In this document: one piece after another, positions 44,715-57,082 of the stretch
How the letters are laid out: the number at the start of each line of letters is the position of its first letter
How positions within the stretch are numbered: the first letter of the stretch is position 1
Translations under genes and position numbers: made by a program
The notes under the pieces: model-generated
Told to the model about the DNA's origin: nothing
The model's database searches: none
The model's input: the letters and a program-made list of their open reading frames with translations, nothing else
Assembly: GCA_021234155.1 (NCBI GenBank)
Contig: JAJEKV010000059.1
Location: forward strand, 7,570,779 to 7,634,778
Origin: Isoetes taiwanensis
Taxonomy: Eukaryota > Streptophyta > Lycopodiopsida > Isoetales > Isoetaceae
Length of the DNA stretch: 64,000 nt
Reading direction: 5' to 3'

Positions 44715-46410
44715 TGTCTATACCTGCAATGCAACAAGAAATATCTTTTAATTGTCCTAAAGGTGCAACAATCTGAGCTTGCACATGTAAACAAAAACCT
44801 AAAGTAATAAATTAAAAGCAGAAAGAAAAAAACTAGGGAAGAAGACGATTGTACCTTTGATTTGTTGAGAATGGCCAAGCGACTTCGGAAGAGCGTGCTT
44901 TAGTCGCTTGCAAGAGATCGAGGTGCCGGATCGCAGGGTAAAAGCAGAGAGATCAAAGGACAAAGAAACAAGAACGGGGAAGAAGATCTTGGGCAAAGTG
45001 AACCTTTTTGTCCTCAGCATGAGGGATTGTGTCAACTGCAAAAGCAAGTTGCGTATCATGAGGAAGGATGGTCAAGGGGCGTGACGCCCTGGTCTAGCGT
45101 GAAACCAAACCAACCCAATTTGACGGTTGAACTGGAGGATTTAGAGCCTGATAAATCTCTTCCTGGGCTTGTTGATCCATCGGAGGAGTTGCTGCAGGAG
45201 CTGGTTGATACCTTGATTGTTTAGGCACACGTGGTGGTTTTCGAAGAACAGGACGAGAGCCCTGTTTGCCATTTGTGATCCAAAGTTGATAGGCCGTGAG
45301 GAGTACGGACGTGATTTGATTCGTGCCTGGAAGTTGAACTTGAGGAAGTTGAGGGCATGCCGTGGTGGTATGACCCCATTCCAAACAATGATAGCACTGA
45401 GCTTTAGCAGGATCAAAAGGAGGACGGTTGCTTTGTCCTCGTGGCTGCTGAGATTGTTGATACTGTTGAGGAGGTTGTGCTTGAAATTGCTGAGGTTGAT
45501 ATGACGTCTGTTGCCGAGGCGTGGTCTGGACTTGATACCATCTTTTGTCGGAAGGGTGTAGGATGAGTACGAGTGCATTCTTCTGTGGCATGATTGCACA
45601 TGTTGCAGCATTTACAATGAGGAGGGCCATTGGTGGAGTTGCACTCATTGGCCAAATGGCCTTGATATTTGCAGATGTGGCACCAAATTTGATTGCGTTG
45701 AGGATTTGAGTGTTGAGGCTGAACTGCAGTCTGAGGTACCATGACATGAGGAATGAAGGGTAGCTCCCGAGGGCCACGCCGGAAGGAAACATTAATCAAT
45801 GATTGACAAGTTCGATGGCCTGCTCCAAAGTCTTGGGGCGGTATTGATCATGAGACGAATAGCCGGAGGAAGTCCCTGGAGAAACCAGACGAGGATCTGC
45901 CCCTGCGTGGGGTACTCTTGAAGTTTGTTGAGGAGGATGTGAAGACAATCCGCAAAATCCCTGACTCAGCGGGCTCTTGCTTTGCAAGATCATTGAGTTG
46001 CTTAAGAAGAAGTTGATCATCATCTCGTGGTGCTATAATGAGAAAGGAAAGCAGTCTTCATTTCAGTCCGTTTTGTTTCCAATGGCTTTTGTTTGCCATG
46101 AGCCATTGATGAGGGGATCCACGCAGCGTGGTGGAAAAGATATGGAACCTCAGATGAGGTTGAGCGTGACCATTTAGGACAGCCAGAGCCTCAAATTCTT
46201 CCATATGAGCTTGAGCACTTTGGTCTAATGGTTTGCCTTTAGTGCTGCCAAAGGTTGGATAGGTCAACTTGAGAGTCCGGGGTGAAAAGCAGATTGGGAA
46301 TGGCCTTGTGCATAGAGAGGGCGGTATAAGGAGGAACATAATGGGGCGGAACCATGGATTCCGGTATGGGGTGGCAAAGGAGGGATGTGCAAAAGGAGGT
46401 TCCTGTTTTG

Positions 46411-46683
46411 GGGTGGTTTTTTAATTCACATACTCAAAAAAGCATGTGGGCGACACATGTGCTGCACAAGTGCTGACTGCCCTTCATTGCCCTTCAAACT
46501 GCCCTTCATTGCCCTTCCATAGCCCTTCATTGCCCTTCAAAAAATCATGAGTGTTTTCTATTATATAAAGGATATAATGAGCATATTAGTGATGTAAATG
46601 ATGATGACATAAATTATTTGGTGAAGGTGCTTATATGTGCTGTGATGGTCAAAAAACTGTGTAGGTCAATAAAAAAGTTACCC
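46411..46683. mobile_element. 273-bp MITE with TSD TTTG in the gag fragment
   Basis: Inverted ends GGGTGGTTTTTTAATTCACA and (reverse complement of the right end) GGGTAACTTTTTTATTGACC. TTTG is duplicated at 46407-46410 and 46684-46687, and copy B at about 34285-34300 is the empty site (CCTGTTTTGGAGG). The interior holds a tandem TGCCCTTCATTGCCCTTC array (46478-46540). Confidence 0.85.
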
Positions 46684-47194
46684 TTTGGAGGACCTTGAGG
46701 TCAGTGGCCATGAGGTTTGAGATCGGTAAGAGTGTAAACTGGAAGAGTATGTTGAAAAGAAGGGGATTGAGGATATGTCTGAACCTGGGGAGGGCCGAAA
46801 GAAACATGGGGATAATCCATTCCTCCAGGGGGAGATGATGGTTGTGAAGGCAGAGGAGTATGGCTAGAGGAGTATGAATGTAGGCACTCTCGGGAGTGTG
46901 GAAATAAGCTGGAGGTGGCTGAACAGGTGTATGATGAGGTGACTGAGGTTGTGAACAATGTTTACATGCTGGAGGAGAGTGAACACGAGGAGTAGGTGGC
47001 GCCGATTGAGCTCGTGAGCGAATATGGCCTCCCTCAATATCATAACCAGTGTCATACATATCTCGAGCAACTTCGGCGCTGATGGCGCCAAGCGAGACGC
47101 TGTCCGGCTAAGAAGCCCTCCGGGGTGAAAGCTTCGGGCGCATATGATAAAGGAAAGAAGGAAAAGAAAAATCGCACCCGGCAAATGGCGGCGG

Positions 47195-47648
47195 TGTTTG
47201 GGGTCTGGGTTCGGGAACTCCTGCAAGACAACCCTCCGTGAGGACCCGTGGATCAAACAGGAGAATCCGGTAGCTGTGTCACGCGGGATTTGCAAAAGAA
47301 ACTAAGGAAGGGAAAAGAAACAAACAAGAGAAAAAACAAAAAGAACAATGAAGAACACAATGAATAGAACAAAACTCTTAGATATCAATTGTGATACATG
47401 AGCTCTCGCAATCGAGAGAAAGCAGAAATGAGATAAGACCAAAACTCATCTAACCCATGAAGGCTAGCTCTACTCATATATATAGTACAATGGCCTTTGG
47501 CCCAACATAGATACTCTGTCAGATCTCGGTGCCGACTCCTAGAAGGAGGCCTGATTTGCAGGGATGCTGGCGGTGCCTCTTGAGGTGCCTGAAGTCACGC
47601 TGACGCTGACGCTGACGCTGGCGGTGATGGCCCATCACTTGTCTGCTC
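47195..47648 (-). repeat. Truncated LTR of the retroelement fragment
   Basis: Matches LTR 3 from TGTTTGGGG to GTCTGCTC; the distal ~140 bp are missing. The adjacent primer-binding site is altered. Confidence 0.85.
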
Positions 47649-50600
47649 ACTTGGGCATCCACAAAAGCTTGCATAAAGGCCATCACATAAAGACCGCAGC
47701 TTACATTATCTGGTTGTTGTGGAACCTCTGGAATAGTTTCCTTCTTCACTGCATTCTTCACATATAATTCAACTCTACGTGAGCTAGAGTTGGTTAGATA
47801 TGTGATGACATCCTTATGAAGCCTGCACACACAAATGAGAACATGCAACTAAGATTTAAGCAAGCAGCAGTGGTACATATACTGAAAGAAAATGCTCACA
47901 TATTTAGGAGTTTGTCATCCCATCGTTATACTAGTCATGGAGTTCAACACAATAATTGCGGAGAAGCCATTGAGGTGGTAATCGCAATTTTTGCACTCTA
48001 AAACAAAAATCACCAAAACATGATGGGCAGGATCCTCAACTTGAAATGGAACCATAATATACTGGCATTTACTAACAACAATGCCTTGTAGCCCTTTCTC
48101 AACTGCACTTCTGCCGAACTGTCCCATACTATTAGCATCCAAAGCTAATCTTTTAAATGCTGCCCGATAAGTCAAAAAGTTTTCAAGGGAAGGGAAGAAA
48201 AGAAGACATCTCGCCATTTGATGTCAATGTGCTGCTCACATATCACGTTAGACATGTGCCTATCTTTAAACAATGTCTCCACGCAATATTTCGTGACCTT
48301 AATCGAGGTTTAGCTTGAAACGGATAGAATGGAACCATTGTCCTGAAGGTTATCCATGTCACCGCAAACCAAGCATCAATGGTAACTAGCATGAAACACA
48401 TATTTACTAATCCAATTACACTTTACAGCTTGCTCAACCGATGTCCGGCTTCTAGTTCTCTTAGCTGGCGGTCGCTGACACCTTTGTATCTTTTTTTTTT
48501 CTTGACTCTTTCTCGCTCACACCACTATCTCAGATACTGTTCTATCCTCGATTCCTCCTTCACCACAACCACCCGCTTCATATCTCAGAGCCACATTCTC
48601 CACTAAAATTTCTTCATTACATCAGGTTGTATATGTTCCTCGCCTTACATGATTCTTCAATCTTTTTCGATTGTAGTTCCAACTAAGGCCATAGATCCAC
48701 TAGTTTCCTCTGCTTTCTCAAGAATAATAAAATGTATGAACATGCAATAACCAAATGCAATAAGTAGTTTTTGACTTACCATTTGAAAACAAAGATTTCA
48801 AGTTCGGTCCGGATGATGTGGCATTGGCTTTAGAATTGGTACCTTCGCACCTTGTCTACAACTGTTTTCTTTGGAGTGTCCAAGACCTCTACAATAATAT
48901 CTTTTTTTTCTTTAGAGTGTCGAGACGGCTTCATTGTTCTCCTCGCCACCGGTTCCAAACTACAAGATAACTCATTGTCAATAGCAAAGATAAACATCAA
49001 GAAAATGTAGAAATTAAACTAATATGGACACACACCGTGTTGCCACATTCAGCCCTTTTGCTTCAGGAGCTCAATTTGTTGTGCATATGAAGCTACAATT
49101 GTAGCTTTGCTTGTGACAATCAGATCTTATTAAAAAATGAGCTCAATTTGCTTCCTTATAAAATCCAAAGAAATTCATTTAAACTAATTACTTACTTGAT
49201 GTTCCTTTTCCTCCTCTCTCTCATGCTCTGCTAGAAATGTGTTCAATGTGTTCGAGGTGACCTAGATGTGGACCGGGGTTGACTTATCATGCTTCCCTCC
49301 ATAATAATCATCTACACAACTTGAAAAATCAAGTGTCTTTGCGGGAGGATCTACTCTGCTCTTTTGCCATCCATCCGATAATGAGGTGAAATTGAAATAC
49401 ATATATGAAGAGACCATAACCACATATCACATACCTTTCTCGGCTTCTTTATACTACCCATATGTCACCCGCAAGAATGAAAGCATTACCAATAATAACT
49501 AGATGACCGAAAAGAAATGTACAATCGGAAAAGCAATGTACAATCCAATTCCAAATGTACTCCATGTATCTCAGATTGCGAAACTATGTACAGTTTTATG
49601 TACCCACATCCAAATGTAGAAAGCTTCCTAGAAAAAAGAATTCATAAATGCATTCCATGTAGCTGTATTAGATATATTAGATATATGTATTTGGAGCCAA
49701 GTGTAGAAAAGCTTACTGGAAAATTGTAATTGCATTAAAATGTATCAGTACAAAGATGTATCAAAATGTCCCTAGTAGAAGACCACATGTTATACAAATG
49801 TACACACAGTGCTTACCTACTTATCCTATTTTCTTAGTACATAAAAGTAACTCCTCAATAATATCTGGCAACCTTGTACATCATGCACATTAATAATATG
49901 CATGTACTAACATGAATGTTTACACCACCCTACAAATCTTCACTTCAACCTACATTTTAAAACCCAAATGTAATTAATATACTACAGAACAATTAATGCA
50001 CAACCAATGCACAACTTCTAACTAATATCCATCTACCAATCTTACACCAAGTAATAAAGAAAGACATGAAAGAAATCGATTATGCATGCTTACCTTTTTC
50101 CAATCAGCCCCAATGCACGAGGTAGATTCACATCCCATGTGCAGCCCGGTACCAAGCCAGCTTGTTCCTTGTGCTAGCAAGATAGGAGATACATAATAGG
50201 CAGTAAGGATGTCCGCAAGATGCCAATACCACTGGGAGGAACCAAAACACCGCTGCTTAATTTGTGCAGGATCAAAATCAGCATTTGGTAAGCTCTGCCG
50301 TGAATCGAAACCAAAGAAAGAGGAGGAGGCTGCAAGCTAAGGACCAGAGGAGTGATCTAAGAACTCCCTCAACTCCAAAATCTTTGTGTCCCCTCCTCAA
50401 TTGCTCTCTTTTTGAAGATCTTAAATTGAGTTCGAATCTAGCTGCCTCAACTCGGATGCTTTTGCTTCCACTTCCTTGCTAAGCTCACGGCTAGATCCCG
50501 CCCAGCTTGCTCTTTTCAGCAATTGCATCCTCCACCTTCCATTTTACGTGCTCAAACTTCATAGCACTACCTCTCACTTCCATCCATCTGTTGTTGAAAT

Positions 50601-51606
50601 ATCTGGCTGTTGAAATGCCTCGCAACTCGACATCGATTCAAGTAATTAGTCTCGGCCTCATGGACTAGCTTAGAATATACTTGCCCTTTCCCCTTCCCTA
50701 TGCTTCAAAGTCTCGTAATCTTTGCCGTCTAGTCTCCCTAGATTCTCGCATCTCCTTACATATGCTTTCCTTCAAAGAGGATCTGCTCTCAAGAAATACA
50801 TTCAAACTGTCCCGGATCCTTTTTTTGTAGAAAGTATCATAGGACTTGTGGCCCTTGACATTCTTTGGACTTGATCACACAAACTTGAGTCAAAACCTCG
50901 ATTCTTTGACCTTGCTTTTAGCCGTAGGGTCGCTTTTTAACATCATCCCAATCAACTGATTCACCTTTTAAGTGTAAGGCAAATGCTCTAGCAAAATCTG
51001 GGGAACATAGTGATTACGTACATCTTTCCTACCGAATGCAAACTCATACCACTTAAAAAAATTCTGCACGGTCTTCCAACTTCACCAAATCATCCTTGTA
51101 CCCGTGCACGATAGGTTCCTTAGATCCCCAAACTTCGTCACTAAAGAGTTGTACTCTGCAAATTTTTCCTTGAATTTTATATTTGCCGATTCCTTGCGTA
51201 AAATACTTTGTGTCCTCATTTCGGTTCTCCTTCTTTGCGGCCGGGGACTTCCGGACTTCAAATGTGTCCCCGCTTTGAAGCCCCGGGAGATTTTTGACCG
51301 ATGATGGGGCAGCACTCTTCTTTGGTGTCTTTGCCATTGTCTATACCTGCAATGCAACAAGAAATATCTTTTAATTGTCCTAAAGGTGCAACAATAACTG
51401 AGCTTGCACATGTAAACAAAACCTAAAGTAATAAATTAAAAGCGTAAAAAAAAAAACTAGGGAAGAAGACGATTGTACCTTTGATTTGTTGAGAATGGCC
51501 AAGCGACTTTCTAAGAGCGTCTTTAGTCGCTTTGCAAGAGATCGAGGTGCGGATCGCAGGGGTAAAAGCAGAGAGATCAAAGGACAAAGAAACAAGAACG
51601 GGGAAG
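47647..51606 (-). pseudogene. Second copy of the coiled-coil/RING/Ulp1 segment, error-like
   Basis: Corresponds to 41041-44985 and restores the start codon (51337, MAKTPKKSAAPSSVKN) and the right TIR side. The protein N-terminus and HGYKDDLVKLEDRAEFF region are better here than in the first copy. Elsewhere small indels and substitutions fall at CTG/CAG sites (for example ACTGCAA to AATCGCAA, TTGCAGG to TTGCGG, AACACTGCTC to AACACCGCTG), breaking all exons. The 3' part with the catalytic Cys is truncated at 47647. Confidence 0.8.
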
Positions 51607-52133
<527 letters not shown>

Positions 52134-52371
52134 AATGTTGTTGGATTATTACGTCTGTGAGACCATCAGGTGTAGAAGATGTTCAGAAAATACATTCAAA
52201 ATCATACACAATAGCATCTAATGTGTTCTCAGATATAACCACATTAGAGTCCTCTCTCTCATTCTCATCTAAATTTATAAGTACAGAATCAAGAGTCTTA
52301 CCAAGAGTTTCTCTTAATTGCAATGCTTCGACCAAATAGTGCCCAACTTTTTTTCCTGGTAGAGCAAAAAA

Positions 52372-55020
52372 CTACATTAATGATGTGACATTGATCGCAT
52401 ATCTATCCCTAAGAGACTGGTAGGCTGGGCACTTCAAGATAACATGTTCTTCATCCTCCACCTCCCCTGATCCGCATAGCTTGCAGGTTCTAAGCTCATG
52501 GGGAATACCTTTCCAACGACCTGTCTCTACTCCCAAATGGTGGGAACTAAGCCTCGTTCTACAGATCGTGTGTCTCATCTTCATAGATACCTCTTCATAC
52601 AAACATGACATTTCCCTTAGCATTGGAATCATAATGTCATGGTAGTACTCCTTTTTTGTGCCTGGACTTTTCCACAATTTCCTCAGCACTGCTTCTCTTA
52701 CCCATTCCCTTATCTTGTCCTTGTTACTATTTAGCTCATCTATATTCATGTCCCACTTTTCAAGCCATTTTTTCATATCCGCATACCATCCTTTATGAGA
52801 GCTCTCTTTCAGAGCTAAACGCGGTAAACTATTATCATAAAGAATTTTGTTGACGTAAACCAAATACTTACATAGGGCTTCCTTTCAAGAGGAAGTAATC
52901 CACACTCTGCCAGCATCATATCGTAAGGAGTCTGCATTTTAACTCCTAACTCTGAATGTAGAATTTTTTTTCGAAAATTTTCTACCCTTTTCCACATCTC
53001 CAAAGATAATCCAGGCCCCCAAGCTTCACTTCCATACAAGATAATTGTCTGAACAAGTGAAATATATGGCATTTTCTTTAAACTGAAGTTCTAAATGCCT
53101 ACTGCCTTATACTTCCTCTGGAGCACAAAAAGAGCCTTCAAACCCCCATCTACCCTGTGATCAACGGTTTGGTTCCACTTGAAGCTTTTGTCCACTATCA
53201 AACCCAAATACTTGTATGTACTCGATATGTTAACTTTGTTCCCTTATAATAGAAAGAGAAATTCTCTTTATTTGTCCCAAAAATCACTATCTTTGTTTTG
53301 TTTAGATTCACTCTCATACCTGTAGCATCACAAAAGTCTGCCAAAACATCCAAATGTTTTTGCATTCCCTCACAAGTTTGGGATACCAACACAATGTCAT
53401 CAGCATACAATAACATCTTAATAACATAATTTGGTAATGAAGTATCTCCCCTACGTGATTGAGTAATCTAGGTTTCCAATTCGTCAATAAACATACCAAA
53501 TAAGGCTGGCGATAAGGGGCAGCCCTGTTTTACTCCAATGTTACTCTCCACCAAGTCTTTACGCTTATGTACCAAGGGAAATGAGAGTTGGACCCACACT
53601 TTCTCGTACAATCTACCCACTGCTTGTGTATATGTCTCAGGAACCTCTATATTTTCCATGCGTGCCCACCGTTTTTCTCTTGGCACCGTATCGAAGGCCT
53701 TTGTGAAATCTACAAAAGCTGCAAATAATGGCTTCTTTTCCCTTTAACAGCATCTTCCATTGCTCTGAAGGTCACCAAATGGTCTGTAGTAGATCTCTTT
53801 GGTCTAAAACCAGCCTGCCCAATAGCTCTCACATTACTTCCTTCTGCCCATAAACTGATCTTTGATTCTAAGATGGTAGCAAATAGTTTTGAATATAGAT
53901 TACTAACCATTACCATTCTATAATTTTCAGGATCTAACTCATCCCCTGATTTATAAATCAGAGTGACTCTGTTTACCTGCCATGAATGTGGAACACCTTC
54001 TTGCAATGCTGCATTAAGCATTTCTAGAATTTTTTCTACCACTGCAGGACCACCCCATTTAAGCAACTCAGCCATTAGGCCCATCGCATCAGCTGCCTTC
54101 CCATTGGAAAGCTTTTGCAACCTATTTGCGACATCCTCAACTGGCAGCACCATACCCACCATCAATGCAACTATTATAAATTCCCGGCATATTATATAGC
54201 TTGCGCACTTGGCGCATGAAAGCCTCTGCTTCAAGTTTTAATTCCCCTTGTTTCTGATTTTTCAATCTATTCCACAACTTTTTTGGCTCACCTATCAGAT
54301 CCTTAACTAGTTTTTCCTGCTGCCATTGCATGAATTTCTCTTCTTAGATTTGATCAGCCTAACATAATCCTTTTTCATATGCTTCTTATCGTTATTACTT
54401 GCCATTTTGAAAAGCCGTCTTCGTTCCTTACATTCTGCATCAAACCAGCCATTACATGGTAAGCCCTTCATCCTCCTCTTAGAACTAAAACACTTTTCAG
54501 CAGCATTAATAAGCAACCTCGTCATTAGCCCGCTTATCCCTTCTGCATCACATGGCCAAACTATTTCCAGGAGCAACTTCTCACATTGGGTCTTATAAGT
54601 TTCAGCCTTCTTGTGTGTCAATCTAATCTTATTGTACCGAAGAGGGGGATGCCTTTTTCCCTGAGAAATACTACTTACATAAACCTCAATAAAGAGTGGC
54701 AGATGATCCGATTCAGTATGCACGTCTCCAACAGCCATTGCTGCAACTTGATCAACAAAATGAGCATTAGCAATAACAAAATCCACTACACTTGCCTCCT
54801 ACATGTACATTTTTCCGTGCCAGGAAATTTAGAAATGCCATTAAATATTATCAGATTAAGGCCACTGCACATGTTAAGCAGATGGTTGCCTTGGGGCATC
54901 ACCCATCGGTAAGTATCATGTGAAGTCCGGTTCCACCCATGCATGCTTAAAGCTTTCTCGTCCATCATTTCCATCCACAAAGGGCCCCCATCTGGACTTA
55001 ATACAGTTTCTTGCCTTTTT
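52372..55020 (-). pseudogene. LINE (non-LTR retrotransposon) ORF2-like: endonuclease, RT, C-terminal zinc motif
   Basis: Target-primed retrotransposon polyprotein, 5' truncated. On -: endonuclease C-terminal half (NLIIFNGISKFPG, SVVDFVIANAHF-type, TESDHLPLFIEV; 55020-54310), linker with KKLWNRLKNQK, RT 54120-53200 (NGKAADAMGLMAELLKW, YKSGDELDPENYRMV, QAGFRPKRSTTDHLV, GVKQGCPLSPALFG, LLYADDIVLVS with both Asp), thumb region (IILYGSEAWGPG), and a C-terminal CKLCGSGEVEDEEHVILKC zinc motif, stop at 52372. Damage: a stop near 54785, frameshifts near 54310, 54230 and 53700, TAG after DELET at 53468, and frameshifts near 53220 and 52860. The C-terminal motif is unlike typical seed-plant L1 as far as I can tell; the clade is unassigned. 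Confidence 0.88.
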
Positions 55021-57082
55021 GCTAAGCAAATATGAGTTGAATCATGCAGGGATAGCTTTTTGTAGATCTAAGAGTGCACCAATCTATTTTATAAGGGCCA
55101 TTCATGCATTCCCTTACCACCTGACAATAGACAGATATCGAAAATAACTTGGAATTCTACAAGCTGGAAGGGAAGAGCATATCAGCAAGAATCCTTTCCA
55201 TAATATCCATCAGCAAATGCGAGAAGTTGGATCGACTCACAACAAAGCCGATTTCATCAAATGCTATGGTTTTCTTTTAGAGCAAGACCATATCCATATA
55301 TTGATATTAACGTTTAACATTTTTCAAAATTACATGTGCCTTTCAAAATTATAGACACATTTTTCTCCCTATATATCCACGTCTTATGTGATTAGCAAAC
55401 CCAATTGTAAATGGCCATAACATGCATACAACAACCAAGTATTTTCTAAACCATTAAGTACCAATTTTCAACTTCGCACGCCCCGTTTTTAAGTATAGAC
55501 TCAAGATCAATGAAGATCGTGGTTAGAGTATGTCTTATGTTTGAGATGAGGCAACCACTAGCATTTATGAGCCATCTAAAATTGCACTTGTGTGCTTTAA
55601 ATATGCCCATTATATATGGGAACTTGTGCTCGGTGTCGTGGAGATATGAGAATATATATTTTCCAACTCATCCTTTTCTATTAAATAACGAAATTCCAAA
55701 TCCAGCTCCATGGATGAGATTTTATAGAAGTCAGACACGTTCAGCTTTCCCTAGCTTTTTCTTGTAGTAATTTTTTGCAAATGAAGGAATATTATCAGCT
55801 TTATCCATATATAGAACCTACCAAGCAACAACATAAGTTCATTTTCCTAAGTTTTATTCCATAATTGTCTTATATAAAAAGTCTAGATCTGCCTTTTTAA
55901 CTTTATGACATGTCTCAAAACTGACATGTTGCATAAGTTCACCCTTCTTTTCACCTTCTCCCAAGTTGTCCAAGTCCTGCATGTCTAAGAAATATCTCCC
56001 ACTGAAATTCAATGGTGGCAAAGCCCATACTTTGTATTTTTTACTAGCAAATATAGACTCAATAGTTTTGTTTTATGAATTTAAAAATTTCATGACAATC
56101 ATAGCCAGACAAATGACTGTTATAGGAGATGTCGTTTGTTTTGTTTGAAAAAAAAAAAAAAGAAAAGAAAAACATTGGCAAATTTGTGAATAACGTATAA
56201 ACCATGAGATCTTTTAACTTCTCGATTGTGTGGAGTTGTACCCCCAGTCATGATTGAAGTGGATGTAGAACTCACCAAGGACTCGTCAAGGTTTGTACTC
56301 TGCCCAAAAGATAATCTTAAGTGGTTCCAAACTATTGTAGAACCTAATATTTATGGGCAGATGGCACAAGAATGTATGACCATCAGACCTGGAACACAAC
56401 AAACAAATTTAATCTTTAGAGATTGCAGAGAGGTGTTTAGGAAAGCATTTTTTTATCAATAGTGATTTGATATGCCTTATACTCCTCCTTTTTTTAACGA
56501 TCCTTTTTATTCTCACATGATGACATAACATGGCATGTTTCAGATTAGCCATGCATTAGGCAGTAATCTTCCCCCAAATTTAGAGTCTGTAAATGGTATG
56601 AAATGCGTTAAGACGAAGTAACGTACCAAGAGAACAAACATTGTTAGTCTTTAAGTGGATGTACATACATATAGGATTAAAGGAAACATGATTTTATTTA
56701 GAAAAAAAGATCACTATGAAACTATGATATAATTTTTGCGCGCTCTGATAGTTATTGAATCCCATTTTATTGGCAAGTATTTTCCTCCATAACTTTGGTC
56801 TTTCCAGAAAACTTGAGTGACACACTTAAGTGTTGAGCTATCTACTTAGATACACAGGGCCACACGTGGTATTGACATCCGGTTGCATCTAGTTCAAAAG
56901 CGAAGTTTAGAAGCTTGGCATCATTTGCTAAAGGGAACAATTATGTCTTCTACTCCTATATGATCTTCAGATGTTGTCAAAGAGCAAAAATATTGCGTGT
57001 TTGCTTCTTGATATAAAACAACTATGCATTCTTAGCAGATGCTTGTTGTAAGCACATATTACATGACCATTTCTTCAAGATG
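55021..57082. other. AT-rich stretch, nothing recognised
   Basis: Short open frames (for example 55510-55767 and 56226-56462) show no domain or splice support. An A-run lies at 56147-56165. It may contain unrecognised old repeats. Confidence 0.4.

Larger units (their letters stand above)
44984..47648 (-). mobile_element. Truncated retroelement fragment (gag to LTR) inside the TIR element
   Basis: Same family as the dimer: gag from about 45000 to 47150 (knuckle CHICKYQGHLANEC at about 45640, many frameshifts), then an LTR from 47195 cut at 47648 within GTCTGCTC. There is no target duplication. The left edge joins the Ulp1-side segment at AGAA/GATCTT and the right edge joins its second copy at CTCAC, with 2-3 nt microhomology. 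The first ~200 bp follow copy A and the rest copy B. A MITE sits inside at 46411-46683. Confidence 0.85.

Noticed and set aside
56226-56462. 78-codon frame (VPPVMIEVDVELTKD)
   Set aside because: No recognised domain, no splice support and no neighbouring coding signal; could be a host exon but cannot be supported.
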